Shown: positions 43,639-52,306, counted from the first letter of the stretch. The stretch is DNA of 64,000 bases from JBAJNL01 sp036881885 (GCA_036881885.1 JBAJNL010000001.1:1-64000), one strand, 5' to 3'. A program made the numbers and translations. Notes: generated from the sequence alone by a model not told the origin.

Positions 43639-44967
43639 ATGCTAAAATGCTGTCTTGCGCTTGTCTTTCTGGTCAATTGTGTGATACCTCTTGCGTTGTC
43701 CGTGGGTGGTGAGACAGAAACGTCAACGCTTCCGGCGACACCGGCAGCGTCGCGGGTTTGTGCGGCGCCGCTTGAAAGAGATACGACGCAAGACGTGCAC
43801 CTTAAATCGTTTGAGGCGGTTGAGCAAGTGGTGAACCGTGGGTCGCGCCAGCATGTCGTTCTTGAAAGCAAGGCAACAAAAGAGCTTTTAGAGCCGTCCA
43901 ATAGCGCTTTTGTGTCGCGCCTGAACGCGTTTGCCAAAAACCGCTCTATGACGTTTAAAATTGACAGGCCCACAAAAGATCAGATGCTTGCCCTTTCAAA
44001 GATTGCTTGTGCCAGTGAAGTTGAGATTTGGAACTGTTCATCCGATGCGCTTAAGGTGTTTCAGCACGTTTTACACGTGCAACATCTGGTCGTGACCCGC
44101 AGTTATATACCAAACACATTCGATATAGGCAGTTTTGCTCATTTAAAGACCCTGTACCTTTCGTACTGTGATGAATATGTGCAAGGCCTTGCCACGTTGC
44201 AAGGTTTAAAGCGTCTCATGATTTTTGATTGTAACCGGGATTTGAACGGCGCAAGGCTTTATGACGTTGAAGCGCTTGAAGGTTTGCAATGGTGTAAGCT
44301 CGTTTGTTTGGAAAACCTTCGGTTGCTTGACGTCGGCAGACTTGTCAATCTGCAAGCACTATCCATTGGCCTTTGCCCCGCTTTGAAAAGCGTTGTCGGG
44401 TTTAAAGCGCTGCCAAACTTGCACACATTAGAGATCCGTTATTGCCCTGTGCTTGACGTTGAAGCGCTTCTGGAATGTGCACAGTTGCGTTGTTTGGTGC
44501 TTGCGTTTGCGGGCGACGAAAATCCGCGCTGTCTTGATTTAAGTCAACTGACACGTTTGGAACACTTAACAGTCAAACGCTTTGAATGGATTTTTGGGCT
44601 TTCAGAAATGACGCGATTAAAAACGCTAGAGCTAAGAAATGGGGGAGCACCAAATATTGTTATGTCTCTTCCAGGGGTTAAAGACCCTGTCATAAAAAAT
44701 CCGCGTTTAGTGCAAGAAATGGATCTGAGGCGGTATCCGTATCTTACAAAAGTGACGATTCACAATTTTGCCGATCTGAACTTGCTTGGGCGTGAAAGCT
44801 TTGGTGGCGAGCTTAACATTGCCCCCAGTGCTGCTGTGATTGATAGGCCGCAGGCACCCCCTACAGAGGCGTTCGCTGTTGAAGAGCCTCAGGGTCATAC
44901 TTTGCATCCTGGAGCTTCAGCGCCATTTTGGATGCAGATGCTTAGATGTTGTTGCGGCTTTGGTTAA
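43639..44967 (+). CDS. Secreted LRR protein ending in a Cys cluster (CCCGFG)
   Basis: The product has 442 residues. A signal peptide spans about 1-20 (MLKCCLALVFLVNCVIPLALS). From about 125 to 350 it has LRR units with LxxLxLxxC cores and the cysteine-type spacing: LKTLYLSYCDE, LKRLMIFDCNRDL, NLQALSIGLCPAL, LHTLEIRYCPVLD. Such cysteine-containing LRRs are typical of eukaryotic F-box-associated proteins and of bacterial effectors. The last residues are RCCCGFG, where a Cys sits exactly four from the end, as in a CaaX box, with two more Cys before it. Lipidation in a host is possible but the CGFG form is weak. No F-box is apparent in the N-terminal 120 residues. Confidence 0.7.
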   Translation: MLKCCLALVFLVNCVIPLALSVGGETETSTLPATPAASRVCAAPLERDTTQDVHLKSFEAVEQVVNRGSRQHVVLESKATKELLEPSNSAFVSRLNAFAKNRSMTFKIDRPTKDQMLALSKIACASEVEIWNCSSDALKVFQHVLHVQHLVVTRSYIPNTFDIGSFAHLKTLYLSYCDEYVQGLATLQGLKRLMIFDCNRDLNGARLYDVEALEGLQWCKLVCLENLRLLDVGRLVNLQALSIGLCPALKSVVGFKALPNLHTLEIRYCPVLDVEALLECAQLRCLVLAFAGDENPRCLDLSQLTRLEHLTVKRFEWIFGLSEMTRLKTLELRNGGAPNIVMSLPGVKDPVIKNPRLVQEMDLRRYPYLTKVTIHNFADLNLLGRESFGGELNIAPSAAVIDRPQAPPTEAFAVEEPQGHTLHPGASAPFWMQMLRCCCGFG

Positions 44968-45288
44968 CAAAAACGCCAAGCCCGACGTGGTGTGGCCCGA
45001 ACGTCATGGATGTACCCTGGATAAGATCCTGTGCGCCAAAAGCGTCTGACCTATTTGAGGTCTGTAAGGCTTTGTGTATTTGGGTTTTTGGACCATCTTC
45101 AGCAAACACAATGCTGGGGCTGCGCAAAGAGGTGTGGGGCCGATTGTCACGTTTTTGTCGTCAAACATGATCAGTGGCGCTGATGTGTCGGTGACCGTTT
45201 AAGCATATTTTGTGGTGTTTTTTCTTGCATCCACAGCCCTTTTCAACGCAGGCTATGGAAGAACATCAACCAACAAGGGCACCGTCAC
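44968..45288 (+). other. Gap with a possible gene remnant
   Basis: This 321-base gap contains no complete gene or repeat copy. A short plus-strand frame, about 45065-45202, ends in FLSSNMISGADVSVTV, which resembles the last strand of short-chain dehydrogenases (the FLxSxxxxxITG end). It has no start and no upstream catalytic part, so at most a decayed 3' fragment. The identification is weak. Confidence 0.3.
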
Positions 45289-45903
45289 GTGACCGAAAAA
45301 CAACCGCAGTGGCTGATTGTGGGGCTGGGCAATCCTGGCGCACGCTACGCACGCCATCGCCACAATGTGGGCTTTCAGTTGTTGGATGTGCTGCATCAGC
45401 GTTATCACTTTGAGCCCTTTGCTGACAAGGCGCGCTATGCCTTTGTGCGTGGCACCATGCCGCTGTCGCTAGAGCGCCAAACGCCAACTGCCAAAGTGAT
45501 TTTGATGAAACCCCTTACCTTTATGAATCTGTCGGGCCCGCCGGTGGGCGAGGTGATGCGTTTTTATAAAATTCCACCAGATAATGTGCTTGTGGTGCAT
45601 GACGAGCTTGCGCTGAAACTGGGACAAGTGCGTTTGAAAAAAGGCGGCAGTGCGGGCGGACACAATGGCCTTAAGTCGCTTGATCAAGCCATTGGACAGG
45701 GTTATGGCCGGCTGCGCCTTGGCATTGATCACCCAGGCGATAAAGAGGCGGTCACAGGCTATGTGCTGGGCAATTTTACCAACGCCGAAGATGCGTCCCT
45801 TAAGCCCTTGTTGCAACACATTGCAGATTTGATACCCCTTGTGTTGCAAAAAGAAACGGGGCTGTTTTCTACCAAACTGGCACTGTTACAGCAAGCCAGC
45901 TAG
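45289..45903 (+). CDS. pth: Peptidyl-tRNA hydrolase
   Basis: The product has 204 residues from GTG 45289. The family signature is intact: VGLGNPGARYARHRHNVGFQ, with the active-site His in HRHN; KPLTFMNLSG; VVHDELALKLGQVRLKKGGSAGGHNGL; and GIDHPGDKEAVTGYVLGNF. The enzyme releases tRNA from dropped peptides so it can be reused in translation. In many Alphaproteobacteria rplY precedes pth; it does not do so here, and secreted-protein genes and repeats surround it instead. The start has only a weak Shine-Dalgarno (AAGGG). Confidence 0.96.
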   Translation: MTEKQPQWLIVGLGNPGARYARHRHNVGFQLLDVLHQRYHFEPFADKARYAFVRGTMPLSLERQTPTAKVILMKPLTFMNLSGPPVGEVMRFYKIPPDNVLVVHDELALKLGQVRLKKGGSAGGHNGLKSLDQAIGQGYGRLRLGIDHPGDKEAVTGYVLGNFTNAEDASLKPLLQHIADLIPLVLQKETGLFSTKLALLQQAS

Positions 45904-46017
45904 CGCGCTTTTTGACACCCGTGATTGTGCCTCGCTGCTGTAGAGGTCAGATAATTCGCCCGTAAAGTATCCTGTAATCAACGAAAGGAACGCGTTATGC
46001 GTATCATGCCCCCAACC

Positions 46018-46126
46018 GTCATTGCGAGGAGAAACTTTGTTTCGACGCGGCAATCCATCTGTACTTTGGCCAACTCAGGTGCACGGCTAGTGGATCGCCA
46101 CACGGCCGTTGGCCGTTCGCGATGAC
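46018..46126 (+). repeat. Two-hairpin palindromic element, copy G
   Basis: It starts GTCATTGCGAGGAGAAAC with stem GAAAC/GTTTC, and ends GGCCGTTCGCGATGAC with stem ACGGCC/GGCCGT. An extra right end (CCTTCGCGATGACG) follows at 46141-46154. A 42-codon frame runs across the repeat from 45997 but is not considered a gene. Confidence 0.85.
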
Positions 46127-46213
46127 GATTTAAGCTGGTGCCTTCGCGATGACGTTCTTTAAGTTAAAGTACACTGCGCCCTGCAGACAACAAGGCACAG
46201 TGATGTCAAACTT

Positions 46214-46399
46214 TTATTCATGACCGTAAGAATCGTCATGCTTGTCGCAGTTTCGAAAACAATTGCAATATTGACGCTGTCTTTTGTGTGAATTCGCGAC
46301 TTGTTGATGAATCGCTACACCTTGTGTTGCGCCACAAACTAAAAGCGTTAGCGCACAAAGCACGCACCGGATATATTTTTTTGTCTTGGGTTGCATCAT
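46214..46399 (-). CDS. Small secreted Cys-containing peptide
   Basis: The product has 61 residues. An AAGGAG site lies about 8 bases before the ATG at 46399, arguing for translation. The first 29 residues form a signal peptide (YIRCVLCALTLLVCGATQG, after a basic start). The mature peptide is short and ends with CNCFRNCDKHDDSYGHE, three Cys within seven residues plus His and Asp, which could bind metal or form disulfides. Nothing similar is recognised. It has its own AT-rich upstream region. Small secreted peptides of this sort may be host-directed or involved in envelope stress, but there is no evidence for either. Confidence 0.5.
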   Translation of the reverse strand: MMQPKTKKYIRCVLCALTLLVCGATQGVAIHQQVANSHKRQRQYCNCFRNCDKHDDSYGHE

Positions 46400-46544
46400 G
46401 ATAAGCTCCTTTAGTGTTTAAGACACACTTTTATTTTTGCCTAAAAAAGCTTTTTTTATAAGTAAGACAAAAAAATCAAATGATTTTGATCTTAAAAACA
46501 CATATTCATGACATGACTTGCCATTGCAGAACAGGGGGCAGCGC

Positions 46545-47177
46545 TTATGAGGTTTGCTGGTGGTACGCATGCTTAAGGCGTCTGATCAAAGATGTCAGCC
46601 GGATGTCAGCCCCGCCCACTTCAAGACGGCAATGTAAGTGCGGCACTGTCTGCGCGCCGTTTGAGCCCATATGCACCGTCATGCGCGCCGTGATTCCTTG
46701 GCTTTTAAGGGCCTCGAAGGTGGTCTCCCACAGCGTCCACAAATCGCTTTGCTCATTGGGCGTTGCGTTGTTCAGAAAGCCCGCGAGCGTGACATAAGGT
46801 TTTTGTGGGATCACCAAAAGATTACCCGACATGGACCGAATTAAAAGAGAGTGCTTTGTGGCAAACAGCGCAGATTTTGGATGCGTTAGATAAGGCGTGA
46901 AGGCGTTGTTGGGATAAGCCGCTTCTTTCCAGATGGCCTGTTCTGTTGTGCTTGTGTATGGCACTGCCTCAACATCATAACGGCCTTTTGCCTTTTGCTT
47001 AAACAAAACTTGCGCCCCCTTGTAAGGGCCGATGTGCTGTTGCAACCAGGTCTTAAAGGTGTCATCACGCATCACCCAAACATCATAAACCCCAAGAGAC
47101 GCTGCAACAGCACTGTTGGTTGTCACAGCCACACATAATAAAAAGGCACATGCAATGCCCACTAAAGACAACCTCAT
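46545..47177 (-). CDS. Exported HIT-like protein
   Basis: From ATG 47177 the product has 210 residues. Residues 1-26 form a signal peptide (LSLVGIACAFLLCVAVTT ... AVAA). The C-terminal part has the histidine-triad phrase NGAQTVPHLHCRLEVGG, equivalent to the NNG-x-GQ-x-V-x-H-x-H-x-H-x-x-G core, and an earlier KPYVTLAGFL strand. The last His of the HxHxH is replaced by Arg (HLHCR), while the middle His, the nucleophile in Hint-type enzymes, is kept. HIT proteins hydrolyse nucleotide-phosphate bonds and are normally cytoplasmic; an exported one is unusual. The alternative start at 47294 would bury the signal segment and is rejected. Confidence 0.75.
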   Translation of the reverse strand: MRLSLVGIACAFLLCVAVTTNSAVAASLGVYDVWVMRDDTFKTWLQQHIGPYKGAQVLFKQKAKGRYDVEAVPYTSTTEQAIWKEAAYPNNAFTPYLTHPKSALFATKHSLLIRSMSGNLLVIPQKPYVTLAGFLNNATPNEQSDLWTLWETTFEALKSQGITARMTVHMGSNGAQTVPHLHCRLEVGGADIRLTSLIRRLKHAYHQQTS

Positions 47178-47355
47178 GATACTAATCTTCCATAAAACGG
47201 TTGCGTTCAAAACTTTTTTATCAAAACATAACAAGAAAGCTTTGTCGTCCCTGTTATTAAAGCCTTCGCAAGACTGTTCCGCATCTTGACGCAACCCTGC
47301 GCGCTTATGCTAGTCTTTAGCAGATAACTTTTATAGACGTAATCAACAAACTGCA

Positions 47356-47778
47356 ATGGCTTTTGAGAAACAAACAAGCTGGATTGACCATTTTGTGGCG
47401 TGGCTGCGTCTTGAAAATGCGTTGCTTTTTTGTGCTGAGCTGTGCTTTTACTACACGTGGTCGGGCGATTGGTGGCTATTTGCCAAGCTGTTTTTGCTGC
47501 CTGATCTTGGCCTTTTAGGCTATGTCTGGGGGGCGCGCGTGGGGGCCGCCTGTTATAATATAACCCACACACTGACATTGCCTTTGGGTCTTTTGTTTGT
47601 GGGCTTGATGATTTCACATCATACCTTGGTGACCGTCTCACTGATTTGGATTATTCACATTGCCTTTGATCGTATGCTGGGCCTGGGCCTTAAAAGCCGC
47701 AAGGGCTTTACTATCACGCACCTTGGCACGCTGAAAGGTTTTGGAGGGTTCGGCAAAAAGCCACCCTCTCACCCATGA
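47356..47778 (+). CDS. DUF4260 membrane protein
   Basis: The product has 140 residues with about three to four hydrophobic segments. It matches the DUF4260 family by LENALLFCAELCFYYTW, GYVWGARVGAACYNITHT, and the C-terminal HIAFDRMLGLGLKSRKGF followed by THLG. The family is a small integral membrane protein of unknown function. The next gene overlaps its stop codon (ATGA), so the two are probably co-translated. No export signal other than the first membrane segment is seen. Confidence 0.8.
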   Translation: MAFEKQTSWIDHFVAWLRLENALLFCAELCFYYTWSGDWWLFAKLFLLPDLGLLGYVWGARVGAACYNITHTLTLPLGLLFVGLMISHHTLVTVSLIWIIHIAFDRMLGLGLKSRKGFTITHLGTLKGFGGFGKKPPSHP

Positions 47779-48251
47779 TCATTAAATCCCTTTTCATATT
47801 CTTCATAACCGACCCCCTCTTATTTTGTCTCACTCTTTTGACGTGCATGGTTGTTTTTTTGATACGCGAACGCTGGATCAAGCGTTGGTGGGTTTCCATT
47901 TGCTATCACGGCATCCTTTTTTTAATACTAGTCCCAATAGGTGTTGGGTATGGTGGCGTGCAAAACACTGCGTACCATGACCTAGAGGTTTTTCGTCAAC
48001 TGGAAAAAAACAATCAAGTGGCCGAAGCAAGAAAAGATCCCGCGCACTATAAAATTTCCGGCTCTCTCGCCCTTGATTTTGAAACGTCTGACGCTTTTCA
48101 TGACTATATTCGTCATACCTATGACAGCCAGGCTGATAAGCTTTTCGCGATCATAATAGGCTGGCTTGTCGCTTTGATGTGCGATTTAGTCATTGCCATT
48201 GTGTGCCTTTTAAGGCGCTTTTTTAAAAGTAGAAAAATCGCTCTTTTCTAA
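47775..48251 (+). CDS. Membrane protein of unknown function
   Basis: The product has 158 residues with three hydrophobic segments (about 4-31, 41-62 and 124-146) and a polar loop of about 60 residues between the second and third. It overlaps the DUF4260 gene by 4 bases, so the two are coupled. The loop contains HYKISGSLALDFETSDAFHDYI and is probably periplasmic. The C-terminus is basic (RRFFKSRKIALF). No family is recognised. It converges with the gene at 48280. Confidence 0.65.
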   Translation: MIIKSLFIFFITDPLLFCLTLLTCMVVFLIRERWIKRWWVSICYHGILFLILVPIGVGYGGVQNTAYHDLEVFRQLEKNNQVAEARKDPAHYKISGSLALDFETSDAFHDYIRHTYDSQADKLFAIIIGWLVALMCDLVIAIVCLLRRFFKSRKIALF

Positions 48252-48279
48252 AACGACTGTGCATTCTCCGCAGGTCACA

Positions 48280-49017
48280 TTACTCATTGTCAGAAAGCAC
48301 ATCCATTGCTGGCGATGCGCGCTTTTCGCACGCATCCGATAACGCTTGATCCACTAACTTGTACCATCCATCACCACCCCCTGCTGCAGAAAGCGTGACC
48401 TCTTCGTCAGAGCTCTCTTGGGCCATAAAAGCGGCATAGGTGGCTGCTGCTTCAGCGTATAACGCTTGCTCTGCCTCAGACAGCGCTTTGATCTCATAAA
48501 AGATTATCTTCAGGCTCTGACTGCTGTCGCCGTCGACTCCCGCATAAAAGCTATAAAGATAAGGTCCACGCTTTTTCGCCATGGCCAATAAAAGCTCTCC
48601 TTCTTTTGGTTGTGACGTTGCAAGAGAAAGGCTGGGGTTCACATAATCTGATGTCAGATCAATGATTTCTGCGTTGTCTGTTATGTGACAGACTTCAAGA
48701 CATTCCTCGGCCTCTTCTGGTGTTAATAAAGGCGCAAAGTGCTTTTGAAACCTTTTGGTAATCAAAGTGGCCTGGTTTTCTTTCATCTCAACGTCTTTCT
48801 TGGCCCGCTGCACAAACGCCAGATGCGCCATATCTGTAAGCGGTTCAAGCGCCGTGTCGTTTTGTGAGCCGCCTGATGCTGCGGCAGCCAAGGGCTGTGT
48901 GCTTTCTTCGGCTACAGGTTTTGGATATCCACAAGATAAAGCTGCTTCTAAACGCTGTGCCGACACCCCCAAAACGAAGACAAAGGCAACCAAACTAATT
49001 TTAGTTATTTTTGACAT
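48280..49017 (-). CDS. Secreted protein with a SUMO-interacting-like motif
   Basis: The product has 245 residues and a signal peptide (SLVAFVFVLGVSAQRLEAA). The mature protein is acidic and mostly helical. Residues 117-124 are EIIDLTSD, exactly the shape of a class-b SUMO-interacting motif: two aliphatic residues, Asp-Leu-Thr, then Ser and Asp. SUMO does not exist in bacteria, so such a motif would act only in a eukaryotic cell, if at all; chance is possible for a 7-residue match. The C-terminus is acidic (SDEEVTLSAAG, MDVLSDNE). Upstream is an AT-rich region with a TTGACA box. No known family is recognised. Confidence 0.6.
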   Translation of the reverse strand: MSKITKISLVAFVFVLGVSAQRLEAALSCGYPKPVAEESTQPLAAAASGGSQNDTALEPLTDMAHLAFVQRAKKDVEMKENQATLITKRFQKHFAPLLTPEEAEECLEVCHITDNAEIIDLTSDYVNPSLSLATSQPKEGELLLAMAKKRGPYLYSFYAGVDGDSSQSLKIIFYEIKALSEAEQALYAEAAATYAAFMAQESSDEEVTLSAAGGGDGWYKLVDQALSDACEKRASPAMDVLSDNE

Positions 49018-49179
49018 AAAAAGTATTTATAAAATTAATATTTATCAAATACTTATAAAAAATATTTCGTACAACTGTCAATAAGATCACAAAAAATGAT
49101 AAAAATGCGACGCAGAAGCTCTATTGCAAACGTCCTTACAACCAGAAACCCAGGTTTTCGTGCGACCATCCGGTGTGCC

Positions 49180-49283
49180 GTCGCCACCACTATTTTGCCA
49201 AAACCAATTTAATGAATTGATTTTGTTTAAAAATTTTCTAAAGTTGTGAACGGTGGAGAATGCCCTTCGCGCGCAAAAAGAGA
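49180..49283 (-). repeat. AT-rich dispersed repeat, copy 3 of 4
   Basis: On the minus strand it reads GCATTCTCCACCGTTCAC followed by AACTTTAGAAAATTTTTAAAC and AAAATCAA, and continues with the extension shared with copy 2. It lies in a 566-base gap (49018-49583) made of this repeat, fragments at 49316-49341 and 49532-49560, and copy H. Confidence 0.8.
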
Positions 49284-49391
49284 AAAAGTACAAGAATCGA
49301 CGTCATAAACTGATACCTTCGCGATGATGACCGGTAAGACGCGGCAGGCCCTCAAACCGTCATAACCCTTACAGCAGTGACATACTAAATC

Positions 49392-49500
49392 GTCATCGCG
49401 AAGGCGTGATAACGCCCCGCGCGATCCACAGGCAGCGAACTGAAGTAGCAAAAGCACACATGGATTGCCGCGTCGAAACAAAGTTTCTCCTCGCAATGAC
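49392..49500 (-). repeat. Two-hairpin palindromic element, copy H
   Basis: On the minus strand it begins GTCATTGCGAGGAGAAAC, with inner stem GAAAC/GTTTC, and ends CTTCGCGATGAC. A further end fragment (GTCATCGCGAAGGCGC) lies at 49532-49560. Confidence 0.85.
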
Positions 49501-49583
49501 AACCCCAAAAAGCCATTCCCTCGTCATCGCGAAGGCGCGCAGTGCCTCGGGCGACCACCCGGGGCAACAGCTCAAGATATTTC

Positions 49584-50774
49584 TTAGAGTTTGTAAGCAA
49601 AAAGGTAACGAAAGGCCTCGGACGGATCGATCGTCTCATCTGCTGGCGTGTCTGTTGTTGTGGTGCGAATCAGTTGAATCAGATGTTCATAAATATCCCG
49701 AAAGATGCGTTCATAGGCAGGTGCTTTTTCAAAGGGCACGTATCCTTCTGCAAGAGAACCTAACGGGACGCCATAGTCTGTTAGCAGCCATTGCTTGGCC
49801 ACACCGCCAAAAAGATGAGGCAGTGCTTCTGCAAGTACCTCTTGGCAGGCCTCATCTTGCAGCATCTGTAAGGCGGTTTCTGGCACAGCGTGACTTTTGG
49901 CTACAAGTTGTTGCGATAAAAGTTCTAGCTGCGCTTTCATAGCCTGTTGTGCGGCCTCTTGGCGCAAGGATTTGGCAAAAAGCTTCTCAAACAAGTTCAC
50001 GCGTAAAATGTCGTCTGTTTGCCACTTAAGATGACTGGTCTCTAACATGTCAAGTAACGCGCGCATGGGGTCTGCAATTTCTTCGGTGGGACCATTGTCA
50101 ACATGTTCATCCAGTACAATGGTTGCACACGTCGTTTTAAAGGGGTGTGTGAAGCTGCCTTCTTGCACCACAGTGAGGCAGTTGTTGCAACCGATCCACG
50201 ATCTGAAAAGGTTTTTCATCACCTTGGGCATGTCTGTGATAAAGTTGCTGACAGCTTCGCTGAGTTTCTCATTCTCTGTGGCACGACTTTCCTGAATGTG
50301 CCGGCTTTCGGCTGCGGCTTCTTCGCTGCCCAAAGCGGGTGTTAAATGTTGTTCAAGGGCTTGGCGTGCTTCTTCAAGACAGCGCGCTTCATGGTCAGCC
50401 GCTTCGTCGGGCTTCCAGCGAGCCGAAGCTTTTATTAACTGAATGTTCAGTGCCGGCACAATGTCGTGCACCTTTTGCATGATATCAACCATCAAACCCT
50501 GTTGCTCTTCGGTCAGTGACTGAAAATCACCCCCTAGCTCTTCGTTTAGGTTGTCCCGCACTTGCTCTAAGCGGGATGGGTGTAATGCTTCTTCTGGCGC
50601 GGCAGAGGCGTTGGCCACAGGCGATGCTGTGGGCGGTGTGGTGTCAGCAAGCCCTTGTGCCTGTACTGAAAGCGTTGCCTCTGGGGGCTGATTGTCACCC
50701 GGTACTGCATGCAGCATCAAAGAGGTGCTAAGTGCACCAAGCAGTACAAAAGCGAAAAGTTTTTGATTCATCAC
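49584..50774 (-). CDS. Secreted helical protein of unknown function
   Basis: The product has 396 residues with a signal peptide (LFAFVLLGALSTSLMLHA). The N-terminal mature part is Pro/Ala/Thr rich (about 22-65), then almost entirely helical. Features include EEQQGLMVDIMQKVHDI, a CNNCL cysteine pair near 196-200, and repeated acidic segments. The C-terminal end is a normal globular-looking segment (IDPSEAFRYLFAYKL). No enzyme motif or family was recognised. The start MM at 50774 could be either Met. The upstream region (50775-50950) is AT-rich and shared with the divergent gene at 50951. Confidence 0.65.
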   Translation of the reverse strand: MMNQKLFAFVLLGALSTSLMLHAVPGDNQPPEATLSVQAQGLADTTPPTASPVANASAAPEEALHPSRLEQVRDNLNEELGGDFQSLTEEQQGLMVDIMQKVHDIVPALNIQLIKASARWKPDEAADHEARCLEEARQALEQHLTPALGSEEAAAESRHIQESRATENEKLSEAVSNFITDMPKVMKNLFRSWIGCNNCLTVVQEGSFTHPFKTTCATIVLDEHVDNGPTEEIADPMRALLDMLETSHLKWQTDDILRVNLFEKLFAKSLRQEAAQQAMKAQLELLSQQLVAKSHAVPETALQMLQDEACQEVLAEALPHLFGGVAKQWLLTDYGVPLGSLAEGYVPFEKAPAYERIFRDIYEHLIQLIRTTTTDTPADETIDPSEAFRYLFAYKL

Positions 50775-50950
50775 AAATCCTTTATCACAGATGTTTTTAT
50801 TTTGAAGTTTTTAGTTTTAATTTGTGCCTTTTTTATCTGTCATTTTTCTTTTGGTCAACCTTTTTTTGACGTAAAAACAATTATTTAATTATTTTTTATC
50901 TATTTTAGGCAAATAATAAAGCAAGAAATGAAAAACTGGCGGTTTACGGC

Positions 50951-52306
50951 ATGATAAAGCTATTTTCAATCAAGTCTTCGCGCAGGGCGCGTGTGGCGTT
51001 TGTTGTGTGTGGGTTGTTGTGTATGGGGGCCGTTACATTAAACGCCAACTGGTTTCATCATCTTACACATCGTATCAGTCACACGTTTAAGAAGGTGACT
51101 CATCCGTTCAACAAGGCAGTGCATAAGGCAACGCATGCAGTTTCAAAAGTGGTCAATAAGGCAGGCCAGGCGGCCATTGATGCGGCGCATCAGGCGATTC
51201 ATACAGCGAATGTGGCGAAACGTGCGGCCAAAGATGCGGCGCGCAAAGTACAAATTGCAGGCCAAGTGATGACCAAAGAGGCGCATGATGCCGCGCACTT
51301 GGCGGCGCATGTGGCGCATCAGGCAGCCAACCAAGCGCACAAGGCGGCTTTGCATGCAGGGCGCATGACCATTCAGGCGGCGCAAGCGGCGTCAACCGGT
51401 GTGCAGGCGGTGGGGCAGGCGGTGCAGCATGAAGCGCATAAAGCGTTGGTTCAAGCACACGATGCAACGCAGGCCCTGGGGCGCAAAACCCTTCAGGTGG
51501 CAAACCAAGCCATTCATCAGGCAAGTACTGTGGGCCATGCCATTGAGCACGAAGGCGAGCAGGTGGGCAAAGCGGTCGCCCAGGCCGGCGAGGTTGTGGG
51601 CGAAGGCATTGTGCACGCTGGCAAGTTTATGGGTAAGGGGATTGAGAAAGTGGCCGAGCACGTGTATCGCGACCTGTCTCATCCTGGTGATTTGTTGGCA
51701 GATATGGTGAAGCTGAAGATGGATATCAACAGTGCCCTTGACAAGATGGGGCCGTTGCGCCAGATCCTTACAAATCCTTTGTTTGACACACTTGTGGTGG
51801 GCATGATTCCCGGTATGAACCTTGCCATGCCGTTGATGCAGCTGGTCTTGATGCCGTTGCCTGGTGGCGGCAGTGAAGAGGTGCCCATGCAGCCTTCGCC
51901 CGATATTGTAAAGGACGCGCAAGAACAGTCTATGCGTTTTGTGGCAGGTAACTTGTGCAATCCCTTCGATTTTAAGGCTTCTCAGGCGCGTTTGAAGCGT
52001 GTTGAACGGCTGGCCAAACAGCCTTCTGCCAAAACACTAGAGGATGACATGTTCAAGGCGATGTCAACGGGTCTGACGCCGCAATCAATGATTGATGGGC
52101 TGGTGCAAACAACAATAGATGAGAACGGTATAGAGCGATCAGATGCAGATCCCAAGGCTTTGCTTTTCTTTTTGATGGTGCAAAATGGCGCAAAACCCGA
52201 CGCGGTGGCGGCGGTGACGGGCTATAAAAAGCGGTGCAAGGCCAAAATCAAAGGGATTATTCGCAAAATCAAGCAAGCACGCAAGCGCGCGCCTGCCACA
52301 ACATAA
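50951..52306 (+). CDS. Secreted Ala/His-rich amphipathic-helix protein (apolipoprotein-like)
   Basis: The product has 451 residues, with a membrane or signal segment at about 14-32 (VAFVVCGLLCMGAVTLNAN). From about 33 to 245 it is almost pure helix with few Leu and no Pro except one, and is very rich in Ala, His, Lys and Gln. Examples are AVHKATHAVSKVVNKAGQ and AAHLAAHVAHQAANQAHKAA; hydrophobic and polar positions recur with an 11-residue feel. This resembles apolipoprotein or perilipin-type surface-binding helices. A hydrophobic stretch (LVVGMIPGMNLAMPLMQLVL) follows near 288-307, and the C-terminus is strongly basic (KKRCKAKIKGIIRKIKQARK). It is followed 13 bases later by a shorter relative. 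Confidence 0.65.
   Translation: MIKLFSIKSSRRARVAFVVCGLLCMGAVTLNANWFHHLTHRISHTFKKVTHPFNKAVHKATHAVSKVVNKAGQAAIDAAHQAIHTANVAKRAAKDAARKVQIAGQVMTKEAHDAAHLAAHVAHQAANQAHKAALHAGRMTIQAAQAASTGVQAVGQAVQHEAHKALVQAHDATQALGRKTLQVANQAIHQASTVGHAIEHEGEQVGKAVAQAGEVVGEGIVHAGKFMGKGIEKVAEHVYRDLSHPGDLLADMVKLKMDINSALDKMGPLRQILTNPLFDTLVVGMIPGMNLAMPLMQLVLMPLPGGGSEEVPMQPSPDIVKDAQEQSMRFVAGNLCNPFDFKASQARLKRVERLAKQPSAKTLEDDMFKAMSTGLTPQSMIDGLVQTTIDENGIERSDADPKALLFFLMVQNGAKPDAVAAVTGYKKRCKAKIKGIIRKIKQARKRAPATT

Noticed and set aside
45065..45202. A dehydrogenase gene between the LRR gene and pth
   Set aside because: Only a short tail-like segment is present, with stops upstream in all plus frames; listed at low confidence within the gap instead.
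45997..46125. A 42-codon frame with AAAGGA before its ATG, running through the two-hairpin repeat copy G
   Set aside because: The peptide (VIARRNFVSTRQSIC) is just the repeat read in one frame and occurs at other copies out of context; no independent coding evidence.
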